The notes beneath the pieces were generated by a model. The model was not told where the DNA came from. It saw only the letters and a program-made list of their open reading frames with translations, and did not search any database. Made by a program: the position numbers and the translations under genes. From positions 1 through 8,275 of the forward strand of contig CAIMXN010000089.1 in assembly GCA_903845455.1 (NCBI GenBank): a stretch of DNA of 8,275 nt. Reading direction: 5' to 3'. The DNA is from an uncultured beta proteobacterium. Its GTDB lineage: Bacteria; Pseudomonadota; Gammaproteobacteria; Burkholderiales; Burkholderiaceae. Of this stretch, positions 1 through 6,813 are shown one piece after another. The stretch's first letter is position 1, and each line of letters opens with the position of its first letter.

Positions 1-492
1 CAATGCCAGCAATGGTTAAGTCAATACGCCCCGCAATTAAAGCGTCAAGCTGTCAGTAGCAATGCTGAGGCTGCGCGCATGGCAGCAGACGATTCTAGTT
101 TGGCTGCTATTGCTGGTGATCCTGCTCAAGTAGCTTATGGCTTGCAGGCGAGTTCTCTGCAAATTCAGGATGATCCACATAATCGTACGCGCTTTGTTGT
201 AATTGGTCAGTATCTCTGTCAGCCAACAGGGCATGATCAAACCTCTTTGGTACTATCGGTTGATAACCAGCCTGGCGCGGTACATCGTTTATTAGCGCCT
301 TTGGCAAAGCATGCTGTTTCTATGAACCGCTTTGAATCTCGCCCCGCTCGCAAGGGCACATGGGAATATCATTTTTATATTGATATTGCTGGACATGCTG
401 ATGATGCAAAGGTGGTCAAGGCTTTAGAGGAGCTACAAACTATCGCTGCTTTTTATAAGAAATTAGGTTCTTACCCCCTCTCAGCGGCTTAA
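1..492 (+). CDS. pheA: Bifunctional chorismate mutase/prephenate dehydratase (P-protein), 3' part only
   Basis: The reading frame is open from the first base and ends at TAA 490-492, giving the last 163 residues; the start and the chorismate mutase part lie upstream of the window. The enzyme decarboxylates and dehydrates prephenate to phenylpyruvate in cytoplasmic phenylalanine synthesis. Visible residues 1-60 are the end of the prephenate dehydratase domain, including the SNAEAA stretch. The family signature NRTRF is at 61-65, and its Thr63 matches the catalytic Thr of the TRF motif. A C-terminal ACT domain (about 78-155) carries a GAVH segment at 92-95 (the GALV motif) and ESRP at 112-115, both known from the family to form the phenylalanine feedback site, so allosteric inhibition by Phe is expected. 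That the N-terminus is a fused mutase is inferred from the Burkholderiales family, not seen. It is the first visible gene of the aromatic block and lies 26 bases before hisC. An internal ATG at 79 is not a real start. Confidence 0.96.
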   Translation, partial: QCQQWLSQYAPQLKRQAVSSNAEAARMAADDSSLAAIAGDPAQVAYGLQASSLQIQDDPHNRTRFVVIGQYLCQPTGHDQTSLVLSVDNQPGAVHRLLAPLAKHAVSMNRFESRPARKGTWEYHFYIDIAGHADDAKVVKALEELQTIAAFYKKLGSYPLSAA

Positions 493-499
493 TGAATTT

Positions 500-513
500 A
501 TAACGTACGTTAT
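500..513. repeat. 14-base perfect palindrome in the pheA-hisC spacer
   Basis: Bases 500-513 read ATAACGTACGTTAT, identical to their own reverse complement. The palindrome fills about half of the 26-base gap between the pheA stop and the hisC ATG at 519. As RNA it could form only a short stem of about 5 bp around a GTAC loop; as DNA it could be a dyad operator or an RNA-processing site. There is no T-run after it, so it is not an intrinsic terminator. Function is unknown. Confidence 0.5.
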
Positions 514-518
514 TGGTG

Positions 519-1643
519 ATGACTTCAAAAATTGGTTTAAAACATGTTCACGCAATTGCACCGTATGTCGGTGGTCGCCCCATTAGTGAGGTGGCACGTG
601 AGTATGGTTTGGACGAAAGCAAAATTGTCAAGTTAGCGTCCAACGAAAATCCTTTGGGCATGCCAAAGTCAGCGCAAGATGCCATGCTTGCGGCGGCTAG
701 TGATTTAGGTCGTTACCCAGACTCCAATGGCTTTGAACTGAAAAAAGTATTGTCTGCGCGCCTAGAGGTTCCAGCCGATTGGCTTACCTTGGGCAACGGC
801 AGCAACGACATTTTGGAATTAGCAGCTCGTGCAGTTGCACAACTTGGTGATGAGATTATTTTTTCGCGTCACGCGTTTGCTGTTTACCCATTAGCCTCAC
901 AGGCGGTTGGTGCGCGCGCTATAGAGGTAGCGCCTACTGCAAGCTATGGCCACGATTTACCAGCAATGCTTAAAGCCATTCAAGCTTCAGGTGATAAAGC
1001 CAAGCTGGTTTTTGTAGCCAATCCAAATAATCCAACAGGAAGTTATTTACAGCCTGCTGCGATTGAAGCTTTCTTGCAAGCTGTGCCAGCCAATGTGGTG
1101 GTCGTTCTAGATGAGGCCTACAACGAGTACCTAGCTCCCGAACAACGCTACGATGCTATTGCATGGGTGAAACGTTTTCCCAATATGATTTTGTCGCGTA
1201 GCTTTTCTAAGGCCTATGGTTTGGCGGGCCTGCGGATTGGCTACGGCTTAGCCCAGCCCGCTCTAACAGATTTGCTCAATCGCATTCGTCAACCCTTTAA
1301 TGTCAATAGTCTTGCTCAAGCTGCTGCAATCGCTGCGTTTCAAGATAGCGCCTTTTTGCAAAAAGGCTATGAAGTTAATCATGATGGTTATATTCAACTG
1401 ACCAAGGCATTCAATGAGATGGGGCTAATCTTCCTTCCTTCTGCCGGTAATTTTGTGCTGGTAAAGGTGGGTGATGATGATCAAGCTGGCGCACGCGTTA
1501 ATTTAGCCTTACTCAAACGCGGCATTATTGTGCGACCAGTTGGTAATTATGGCTTGCCACAGTGGTTGCGAATTTCTATTGGCTTGCCGGAAGAAAATAC
1601 CGCCTTCATCAATGCCTTCCGTGATATTTTGGCTCAATCATGA
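519..1643 (+). CDS. hisC: HisC-type PLP aminotransferase (histidinol-phosphate/aromatic aminotransferase), 374 aa
   Basis: This is a fold-type I PLP aminotransferase of the HisC family, which moves an amino group from glutamate to imidazole-acetol phosphate and, in many members, to phenylpyruvate and 4-hydroxyphenylpyruvate. Visible motifs are the N-terminal KLASNENPLG segment, NPNNPTG at 168-174, DEAY at 198-201 (Asp and Tyr contacting PLP), and SFSKAYGLAGLRIGY with the Schiff-base Lys231. The length is normal for the family. TTG 513, GTG 516 and ATG 519 are consecutive in-frame start candidates; I chose ATG 519 because the protein then starts MTSKIGL, and 513 lies inside a palindrome. None has a clear Shine-Dalgarno sequence. 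The gene sits between pheA and tyrA and its stop overlaps the tyrA start (ATGA). This placement, rather than in a his operon, matches the second HisC copy of Burkholderiales and suggests a role in Phe/Tyr transamination. Substrate choice cannot be read from the sequence. Confidence 0.93.
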   Translation: MTSKIGLKHVHAIAPYVGGRPISEVAREYGLDESKIVKLASNENPLGMPKSAQDAMLAAASDLGRYPDSNGFELKKVLSARLEVPADWLTLGNGSNDILELAARAVAQLGDEIIFSRHAFAVYPLASQAVGARAIEVAPTASYGHDLPAMLKAIQASGDKAKLVFVANPNNPTGSYLQPAAIEAFLQAVPANVVVVLDEAYNEYLAPEQRYDAIAWVKRFPNMILSRSFSKAYGLAGLRIGYGLAQPALTDLLNRIRQPFNVNSLAQAAAIAAFQDSAFLQKGYEVNHDGYIQLTKAFNEMGLIFLPSAGNFVLVKVGDDDQAGARVNLALLKRGIIVRPVGNYGLPQWLRISIGLPEENTAFINAFRDILAQS

Positions 1644-2515
1644 AGACAACTAAATCTCTGTTTGGTACGGTCAGTATTATTGGCGTTGGACTGATTGGTG
1701 CTTCACTGGGCTTGGCTTTAAAGCAAGCGGGCATAGTTCAAAAAGTTTTAGGTGTTGGGCGTAGTAAAGAGAATTTAGATCAAGCGCAAAAGATGGGCGC
1801 GATTGATGGCGTAGTAGATTTAGTTGAGGCTACCAAACAATCTGATCTGATTGTTCTGTGTGTACCAGTTGCCCAAATGCGCGCTACTTTTGAGGTGATG
1901 GAGCCACACCTTCAAGCCAAGACCTTATTGACCGATGCTGGCAGCATTAAGGGTGATATTATTTTGGCGGCGAAAGAAGTCTTAGGTAAAAAAGCATGTC
2001 AGTTTGTGCCGGCCCATCCTATTGCTGGTGGTGCACAGCATGGCGCTAGCGCAGCTAAGATAGATTTATTTCAGGGTAAGCAAACCATTATTTGTCCTAT
2101 ACAAGAGAACTCTCCAGAAGACATTGCCTTGATTATAGGTTTTTGGGAGTCAGTGGGCTCAGTAGTGAAACAGATTTCTAGTGTGCAGCACGATACTCTC
2201 TATGCGGCAGTTTCCCATTTGCCACATATCTTGTCATATGCTCTGATGGCTAGTGTGGTTAATTCAGAAGATGCAGACCAAAAACTCAGTCATGTGGGCG
2301 CAGGATTTAAAGATTTCACACGTATTGCGGCATCAAGTCCAGAGATGTGGCGCGATATTTGTTTGGGCAATCGCACAGCCATTCTGAAAGAGTTAGATCA
2401 GTACTTGGCCATTGTGAACCATATGCGTAAATTGATTGCAGAGAACGATGGCGCTGGTTTAGAGAAGTTATTTAATAAGGCCAGCAAAGCGCGTCAAGAT
2501 TTGGATGGGCTTTGA
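1640..2515 (+). CDS. tyrA: Prephenate dehydrogenase, 291 aa
   Basis: The enzyme oxidatively decarboxylates prephenate to 4-hydroxyphenylpyruvate, the committed tyrosine step. The N-terminal Rossmann fold has the dinucleotide loop GVGLIGASLG near residue 16. The TDAGSIKG motif (Ser102), HPIAG with catalytic-type His126, SHLPH (His193 and His196) and FTRIA with Arg228 match the prephenate-binding residues of the family. The C-terminal half is the all-helical dimerisation domain. There is no chorismate mutase fusion and no ACT domain, so this is the stand-alone form. Residue 132, six after His126, is Ala where many TyrA proteins have a Glu (HPIAGxE). ATG 1640 overlaps the hisC stop as ATGA, and the tyrA stop overlaps the aroA start as TGATG, which points to translational coupling along the block. 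No ribosome binding site is evident before the start. The NAD versus NADP preference was not determined. Confidence 0.95.
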   Translation: MKTTKSLFGTVSIIGVGLIGASLGLALKQAGIVQKVLGVGRSKENLDQAQKMGAIDGVVDLVEATKQSDLIVLCVPVAQMRATFEVMEPHLQAKTLLTDAGSIKGDIILAAKEVLGKKACQFVPAHPIAGGAQHGASAAKIDLFQGKQTIICPIQENSPEDIALIIGFWESVGSVVKQISSVQHDTLYAAVSHLPHILSYALMASVVNSEDADQKLSHVGAGFKDFTRIAASSPEMWRDICLGNRTAILKELDQYLAIVNHMRKLIAENDGAGLEKLFNKASKARQDLDGL

Positions 2516-3843
2516 TGAGCGCTTTACCTAACATTGAGATTGGTCCATTTACTCGAGCTCAAGGCTCGATTGTTTTGCCTGGATCTAAAAGTATTTCGAA
2601 TCGCGTTTTACTCTTGGCTGCACTTGCAGCGGGTGAAACCACTCTGTCCAACGTGTTAGATGCAGACGATACACAGGTTATGCGCAATGCTTTACGTACT
2701 TTGGGTTTATCTATCCTTGACCAGCCTAATCATGTTTGTGTAGTCGGTGGTTGTAGCGGTCAGTTTCCAGTGCGCAATGCTGATCTCTTTATGGGTAATG
2801 CGGGCACTGCGATTCGACCTTTGACGGCGGCACTCGCAATGCAGGGCGGTAACTATCGCTTATCAGGAGTAGCTCGTATGCATGAGCGCCCTATCCGCGA
2901 TCTGGTAGATGGTTTGCGTCAGGTTGGTGCTGATATTGACTATGAACAGGAAGAGGGTTACCCACCCATCAAGATTTCTGCGGCAGAGATTCAGATTAAA
3001 GAAGTTGTGAAAGTACGCGGGGACGTTTCTAGTCAATTCCTGACAGCTTTATTAATGGCCTTACCTTTGCTAGCTAAGGAGCCAGTACGAATTGAAGTGA
3101 TTGGTGAATTGATTTCTCGCCCTTATATTGAAATCACATTGAAATTAATGGCACGTTTTGGTGTCCATGTTACTTATCCCGATACACAGTCTTTTGTGAT
3201 TCCGGCTAAAAGTTCCGGCGCTGTTTATCAAAGTCCAGGTCAGCTATTAGTTGAGGGTGATGCCTCTTCTGCTTCTTACTTCTTGGCGCTTGGCGCCATT
3301 GGAGGCGGACCAGTTCGCGTTCTTGGAGTTGGTAAAGATAGCATTCAAGGCGATGTCGCATTTGTGGATGCACTGGCGTTAATGGGCGCCAATATTAGCG
3401 CTGGTGATGGTTGGATTGAAGTGAGTGGTGTTAAAAATCCTAGCGGCAAACTCAATGGCATCACGCTTGACTGCACAGAGATTCCAGATGCGGCGATGAC
3501 TTTGGCAGTGCTTGCTTTATTCGCCGATGGTGATACCCGTTTGAATGGTATTGCCAGTTGGCGCGTGAAAGAAACTGATCGTATTGCAGCCATGGCCAAA
3601 GAGTTAATGAAAGTAGGCGCCATAGTTGAAGAGGGCGCCGATTACCTGGTTGTTCGTGCGCCTGCAACATTCACAGACTGGCGCTCACCATCCACAGGAA
3701 TCGATACTTACGATGACCATCGCATGGCGATGTGTTTTTCTTTGGCTGCTTTTGGCCCAAACGCGCTGACGATCAACGATCCAAACTGCGTTGCTAAAAC
3801 TTTTCCAACTTACTTTGCAGAGTTTGCAAAGATTGTTACTTAA
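2515..3843 (+). CDS. aroA: 3-phosphoshikimate 1-carboxyvinyltransferase (EPSP synthase), class I, 442 aa
   Basis: The enzyme joins phosphoenolpyruvate to shikimate-3-phosphate to give EPSP, the step before chorismate synthase. Motifs seen in order are PGSKSISNR near the N-terminus (shikimate-phosphate and PEP binding Lys), GNAGTAIRP at 94-102, RMHERPIRDLVDGL, GDVSSQFLTALLMA, IPDAAMT with catalytic-type Asp325, KETDR at 352-356, and DDHRMAM from Asp400. The Gly97, Thr98 and Pro102 positions that define a glyphosate-sensitive class I enzyme in E. coli (Gly96, Thr97, Pro101) are all unchanged; the usual Met of GNAGTAMRP is Ile here. A class I, glyphosate-sensitive enzyme is therefore predicted. 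The length is slightly above E. coli AroA. I chose ATG 2515, which shares its first base with the tyrA stop (TGATG), over TTG 2512 three bases earlier. The gene ends 18 bases before cmk, with no terminator between. Confidence 0.97.
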   Translation: MSALPNIEIGPFTRAQGSIVLPGSKSISNRVLLLAALAAGETTLSNVLDADDTQVMRNALRTLGLSILDQPNHVCVVGGCSGQFPVRNADLFMGNAGTAIRPLTAALAMQGGNYRLSGVARMHERPIRDLVDGLRQVGADIDYEQEEGYPPIKISAAEIQIKEVVKVRGDVSSQFLTALLMALPLLAKEPVRIEVIGELISRPYIEITLKLMARFGVHVTYPDTQSFVIPAKSSGAVYQSPGQLLVEGDASSASYFLALGAIGGGPVRVLGVGKDSIQGDVAFVDALALMGANISAGDGWIEVSGVKNPSGKLNGITLDCTEIPDAAMTLAVLALFADGDTRLNGIASWRVKETDRIAAMAKELMKVGAIVEEGADYLVVRAPATFTDWRSPSTGIDTYDDHRMAMCFSLAAFGPNALTINDPNCVAKTFPTYFAEFAKIVT

Positions 3844-3861
3844 TACCCACTTTTTAATTTA

Positions 3862-4524
3862 ATGACATTACCTCCAGTTATTGCGATAGATGGGCCAACC
3901 GCCTCTGGAAAAGGGACAGTTGCCTCTTTGGTGGCCGATAAATTGGGTTTTCATTATCTAGATAGCGGGGCACTTTATCGATTGGTCGCGCTAGCCAGCG
4001 AAACACAGGGGATAAATGTTAAAAATGCCCCAGAATTGGGTGTTTTGGCTGAAAAATTGACCATTTCTTTCGAAAAAGGCCGTATTTTCCTCGATGGTGA
4101 GGATGTCTCTGAAGCTATTCGCACCGAGGCTATTGGTTTAAGGGCTTCAGCTTTAGCGACTTATCCTGAGGTAAGGCGCGCTTTAGCGGGTCTCCAGCAT
4201 AGCTTTCGGAATGCTCCTGGCTTAGTGGCAGATGGCAGGGATATGGCTAGCGTGATATTTCCAGACGCTATTTTGAAGGTTTTTCTAACAGCGACAACCC
4301 AAGCTAGGGCTGAACGTCGATATAAGCAATTGATAGCTAAGGGAATTTCTGTTAAACTAGCAGATCTGTTGCAAGATTTGCAAGAGCGCGATGCCCGCGA
4401 TAGTAGTCGAGGTGTCGCCCCCTTGTTGATTGCAGAAGGTGCTCAAGTGCTTGAAACATCAGATTTATCGATAGATCAAGCAGTTAAGACGGTTTTAGAT
4501 TGGTATCAATCCAAAGCTGCTTAG
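3862..4524 (+). CDS. cmk: (d)CMP kinase (cytidylate kinase), 220 aa
   Basis: This cytoplasmic nucleoside-monophosphate kinase phosphorylates CMP and dCMP with ATP, recycling them to the diphosphates for RNA, DNA and phospholipid precursor synthesis. The P-loop GPTASGKGT is at 11-19 with Lys17. DSGALYR (34-40) is the CMP-binding signature, DGRDMASVIFPDA is at 124-136, and an arginine-rich lid segment with RDARDSSR is near 178-183. The length is typical. The usual DGRDMGT reads DGRDMAS, a mild Gly-to-Ala and Thr-to-Ser change that should be tolerated. ATG 3862 is the natural start, since IAIDGP begins a few residues in; the upstream bases are T-rich with no Shine-Dalgarno. The order aroA-cmk-rpsA is also found in other proteobacteria. 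It is probably co-transcribed with aroA. No terminator is visible after it, so read-through into rpsA is likely. Confidence 0.96.
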   Translation: MTLPPVIAIDGPTASGKGTVASLVADKLGFHYLDSGALYRLVALASETQGINVKNAPELGVLAEKLTISFEKGRIFLDGEDVSEAIRTEAIGLRASALATYPEVRRALAGLQHSFRNAPGLVADGRDMASVIFPDAILKVFLTATTQARAERRYKQLIAKGISVKLADLLQDLQERDARDSSRGVAPLLIAEGAQVLETSDLSIDQAVKTVLDWYQSKAA

Positions 4525-4605
4525 GTTTTGGGTATAGCAGTGGTAGTGATTTGCAGTAAAGCAGTAGTTTTGGTGTCTTAGGAAACCCTACAACGCGACT
4601 ATTTC

Positions 4606-4634
4606 ATTAGCGTGTTTCTTGAGGCTTTTATAAC
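4606..4634 (+). promoter_or_regulatory. Possible sigma70-type promoter for rpsA (weak)
   Basis: TATAAC at 4629-4634 matches five of six bases of the -10 consensus. The region 16-17 bases upstream (TTAGCG at 4607-4612) is a poor -35 element. Transcription would begin near 4641, at the foot of the leader hairpin. The 150-base spacer between cmk and rpsA is the longest non-coding stretch in the window, which fits a dedicated promoter for a highly expressed ribosomal protein gene, but the call rests mainly on one hexamer. Confidence 0.25.
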
Positions 4635-4639
4635 CTAAC

Positions 4640-4658
4640 CCGTCAGGTCTTCTGGCGG
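4640..4658 (+). promoter_or_regulatory. Hairpin in the rpsA 5' leader
   Basis: CCGTCAG (4640-4646) and CTGGCGG (4652-4658) form a 7-bp stem with one G-U pair around the loop GTCTT. It ends 16 bases before the rpsA ATG and is not followed by a T-run, so it is not a terminator. Only a weak ribosome binding site (AAAGTG, 4662-4667) lies between it and the start. In E. coli the structured, Shine-Dalgarno-poor rpsA leader lets S1 repress its own translation; a similar role here is an inference. Confidence 0.5.
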
Positions 4659-4674
4659 CACAAAGTGAATACAC

Positions 4675-6348
4675 ATGTCTGAATCATTTGCAGAATTATT
4701 TGAAGAATCATTAACCCGATCGAATATGAAGACCGGCCAAGTTATTTCGGCTGAAGTCCTTCGCATCGACCATAACTTCGTCGTTGTTAACGCTGGTTTG
4801 AAGTCTGAAGCGTTTATTCCTGTTGAAGAATTCCATAACGACGCTGGCGAGATTGAAGTAGCTCCTGGCGATTTCGTTTCTGTTGCTATCGATGCCCTTG
4901 AAAATGGCTATGGCGATACCATCCTCTCCCGTGACAAAGCTAAACGCTTGGCATCATGGATGAATTTGGAAAAAGCACTCGAGCAAGCTGAGATTGTTAC
5001 TGGTACGGTTACCGGTAAGGTTAAAGGCGGCTTGACAGTGATGGTCAACGGTATCCGTGCATTCTTGCCCGGTTCACTCGTTGATACCCGTCCAATTAAA
5101 GACACCAGCCCTTACGAGGGCAAGACCATGGAGTTTAAGGTTATCAAGCTTGACCGTAAGCGTAACAACGTCGTGTTGTCACGTCGTGCGGTTGTTGAAG
5201 CTAGCCAAGGCGAAGAGCGTGCTAAGTTGATGTCCAACCTTAAAGAAGGCGCAGTGGTTACTGGCCTCGTTAAGAACATCACTGATTACGGCGCCTTCGT
5301 TGACCTCGGTGGTATCGATGGCCTCTTGCATATTACCGATTTGGCATGGCGTCGTGTACGTCACCCAAGTGAGATGTTGACAGTTGGTCAAGAAGTTACT
5401 GCCAAGATTTTGAAGTTCGACCAAGAGAAAAACCGTGTTTCACTCGGTGTGAAACAACTTGGCGATGATCCATGGGTTGGTATCGCTCGTCGTTACCCAC
5501 CAAACACCCGTTTATTCGGCAAAGTAACCAACCTGACTGACTACGGCGCGTTCGTTGAAATCGAGTCTGGCATCGAAGGTTTGGTTCACGTTTCCGAAAT
5601 GGACTGGACTAACAAGAACGTTGCTCCAAGCAAAGCTACAGCATTGGGAACCGAAGTTGAAGTGATGGTTCTAGATATTGATGAAGATAAGCGTCGTATT
5701 AGCTTGGGCATCAAGCAGTGCAAAGCCAATCCTTGGGAAGAGTTCTCACGTGCTCAGCAAAAAGGCGACAAGCTTACTGGCGCAATCAAGTCGATTACCG
5801 ACTTTGGTGTGTTCATTGGCTTGCCTGGTGGCATCGACGGTTTAGTTCACCTCTCAGACCTCTCATGGAATGAGCCAGGCGAAGAAGCTGTTAAGAAATA
5901 TAAAAAAGGCGATGAAGTTGAAGCCACCGTATTGGCAATTGATGTTGAGAAAGAACGCATCTCTCTTGGTATCAAACAATTGTCTGGTGACCCATTCAAT
6001 AACTACACATCAGTTAGCGACAAGGGTAGCCTGGTTACTGGCACTGTGAAGGCTGTTGATGCTAAGGGTGCAACGATTCACTTGGCTGATGAAGTTGAGG
6101 CTTACTTGCGTGCTTCTGAGATCTCAACTGATCGCGTTGAAGATGCACGCAATGTATTGAAAGAAGGCGATAGCGTCACGGCCATGATCATTAACGTTGA
6201 TCGTAAGTCACGTGTTATTAACCTTTCAATCAAAGCTAAAGACAGCTCTGACCAACAAGATGCTATGAGCAAGCTCCAAGGTGATGCGCAGTCTGGCACT
6301 ACCAACTTGGGTGCTTTGTTAAAAGCAAAAATGGACAATCAAGGCTAA
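4675..6348 (+). CDS. rpsA: 30S ribosomal protein S1, 557 aa
   Basis: S1 binds mRNA on the 30S subunit and helps start translation on messages with weak Shine-Dalgarno sequences or structure. It has the same length as E. coli S1 and six S1/OB-fold repeats at roughly 20-86, 105-171, 190-260, 277-347, 363-434 and 450-520. Repeats 3-5 carry the canonical ITDYGAFVDL, LTDYGAFVEI and ITDFGVFIGL strands followed by GLLHI, GLVHV and GLVHL, and each ends in SLGVK or SLGIK. Repeats 1-2, which dock on the ribosome in the family, are divergent, as expected. Codon use differs from the neighbours (strong preference for CGT, AAC, GGC and GTT), a sign of high expression rather than transfer. ATG 4675 gives the family N-terminus MSESFAELFEESL. 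The gene has its own leader hairpin and is closed by a strong intrinsic terminator. Confidence 0.98.
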   Translation: MSESFAELFEESLTRSNMKTGQVISAEVLRIDHNFVVVNAGLKSEAFIPVEEFHNDAGEIEVAPGDFVSVAIDALENGYGDTILSRDKAKRLASWMNLEKALEQAEIVTGTVTGKVKGGLTVMVNGIRAFLPGSLVDTRPIKDTSPYEGKTMEFKVIKLDRKRNNVVLSRRAVVEASQGEERAKLMSNLKEGAVVTGLVKNITDYGAFVDLGGIDGLLHITDLAWRRVRHPSEMLTVGQEVTAKILKFDQEKNRVSLGVKQLGDDPWVGIARRYPPNTRLFGKVTNLTDYGAFVEIESGIEGLVHVSEMDWTNKNVAPSKATALGTEVEVMVLDIDEDKRRISLGIKQCKANPWEEFSRAQQKGDKLTGAIKSITDFGVFIGLPGGIDGLVHLSDLSWNEPGEEAVKKYKKGDEVEATVLAIDVEKERISLGIKQLSGDPFNNYTSVSDKGSLVTGTVKAVDAKGATIHLADEVEAYLRASEISTDRVEDARNVLKEGDSVTAMIINVDRKSRVINLSIKAKDSSDQQDAMSKLQGDAQSGTTNLGALLKAKMDNQG

Positions 6349-6356
6349 ATCAATAT

Positions 6357-6388
6357 CGCCGCTTTCCACTAGGAGAGCGGCGGTTTTT
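6357..6388 (+). terminator. Strong rho-independent terminator after rpsA
   Basis: CGCCGCTTTCC (6357-6367) pairs with GGAGAGCGGCG (6372-6382) in an 11-bp, GC-rich stem with one G-U pair and an ACTA loop, followed by G and TTTTT (6384-6388). Flanking CAATA (6351-6355) and TATTG (6388-6392) are also complementary. It starts 9 bases after the rpsA stop and ends 11 bases before the ihfB ATG. There is no matching A-run on the left, so it acts only on + strand transcripts. Confidence 0.92.
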
Positions 6389-6399
6389 ATTGATAGATC

Positions 6400-6744
6400 A
6401 TGACAGATCAAGAGCAACAAGCCATCACTCGCTCCGAACTAGTGGAGAGCTTAGCGGAACAGTTTCCGCAGCTTTTGCCTAGGGATGTGGAGTTGGCGGT
6501 AAAAACCTTGTTAGATACAATGACTCACGCTCTAGCTGAAGGCAAGCGGATTGAGTTACGTGGTGTTGGTAGTTTTGTTTTGCATCATCGCCCTGCGCGC
6601 GCAGGACGCAATCCAAAGTCTGGTGAGAAAGTATTAATTCCAGAAAAACGGGTCCCGCATTTCAAGCCTGGCAAGGAGTTGCGCGAACGTGTTGATTACA
6701 AGCCGCTAAAGCAGGCGGGCCCTAAAGAGGGTTCTAGTGCTTAA
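6400..6744 (+). CDS. ihfB: Integration host factor beta subunit, 114 aa
   Basis: IhfB pairs with IhfA (not in this window) to form a sequence-specific DNA-bending nucleoid protein used in transcription, replication and recombination. It belongs to the HU/IHF family: an N-terminal helical dimerisation part (about 9-48), RIELRGVGSFVLHHRPARAG on the beta arm, GRNPKSG at 69-75 with the intercalating Pro72, and VPHFKPGKELRERV at 85-98. The motifs are closer to IHF beta (HFKPGKELR, RNPK) than to HU. It is longer than the E. coli subunit (94 aa), with about 8 extra N-terminal residues and a polar C-terminal tail of roughly 14 residues ending EGSSA; modest extensions are plausible in betaproteobacteria. 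ATG 6400 is the only good start, but it has no Shine-Dalgarno and lies 11 bases from the rpsA terminator. The order rpsA-ihfB is conserved widely in proteobacteria. Confidence 0.95.
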   Translation: MTDQEQQAITRSELVESLAEQFPQLLPRDVELAVKTLLDTMTHALAEGKRIELRGVGSFVLHHRPARAGRNPKSGEKVLIPEKRVPHFKPGKELRERVDYKPLKQAGPKEGSSA

Positions 6745-6760
6745 TCAGCAAGCACATCAG

Positions 6761-6782
6761 TGGTCCATTCGGGCCATTTTTT
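6761..6782 (+). terminator. Rho-independent terminator after ihfB
   Basis: TGGTCC (6761-6766) pairs with GGGCCA (6771-6776) around an ATTC loop, a 6-bp stem with one G-U pair that can be extended by a weak G-T and an A-T pair, followed directly by six T (6777-6782). It lies 16 bases after the ihfB stop and 31 bases before lapB, so lapB probably has its own promoter, which I could not identify with confidence. Confidence 0.87.
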
Positions 6783-6813
6783 ATTTAAGCTCTTCATTTA
6801 AGTTATCTCCACG

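Noticed and set aside
513..515. TTG 513 as the hisC start and TTG 2512 as the aroA start
   Set aside because: Both have an in-frame ATG within two codons that gives the usual protein start, and for aroA the TGATG junction with tyrA is a classic coupled start.
3345..3670. Open frames on the - strand inside aroA (92 and 69 codons)
   Set aside because: They lie wholly inside a well-supported gene, have no family-like motifs or ribosome binding site, and look like shadows of aroA codon use.
4537..4567. Three GCAGT copies in the cmk-rpsA spacer
   Set aside because: The copies are very short and unevenly spaced, with no matching known operator; they are compatible with chance.
5281..5830. Repeated similar DNA segments within rpsA (around 5281, 5533 and 5791)
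   Set aside because: These are the homologous strands of S1 domains 3, 4 and 5 encoded with the same biased codons, not a separate repeat element.
6783..6802. Direct repeat ATTTAAG spaced 13 bases apart before lapB
   Set aside because: Seven A/T-rich bases repeated once are expected by chance. The spacing is not a clean helical turn, and no regulator is suggested.
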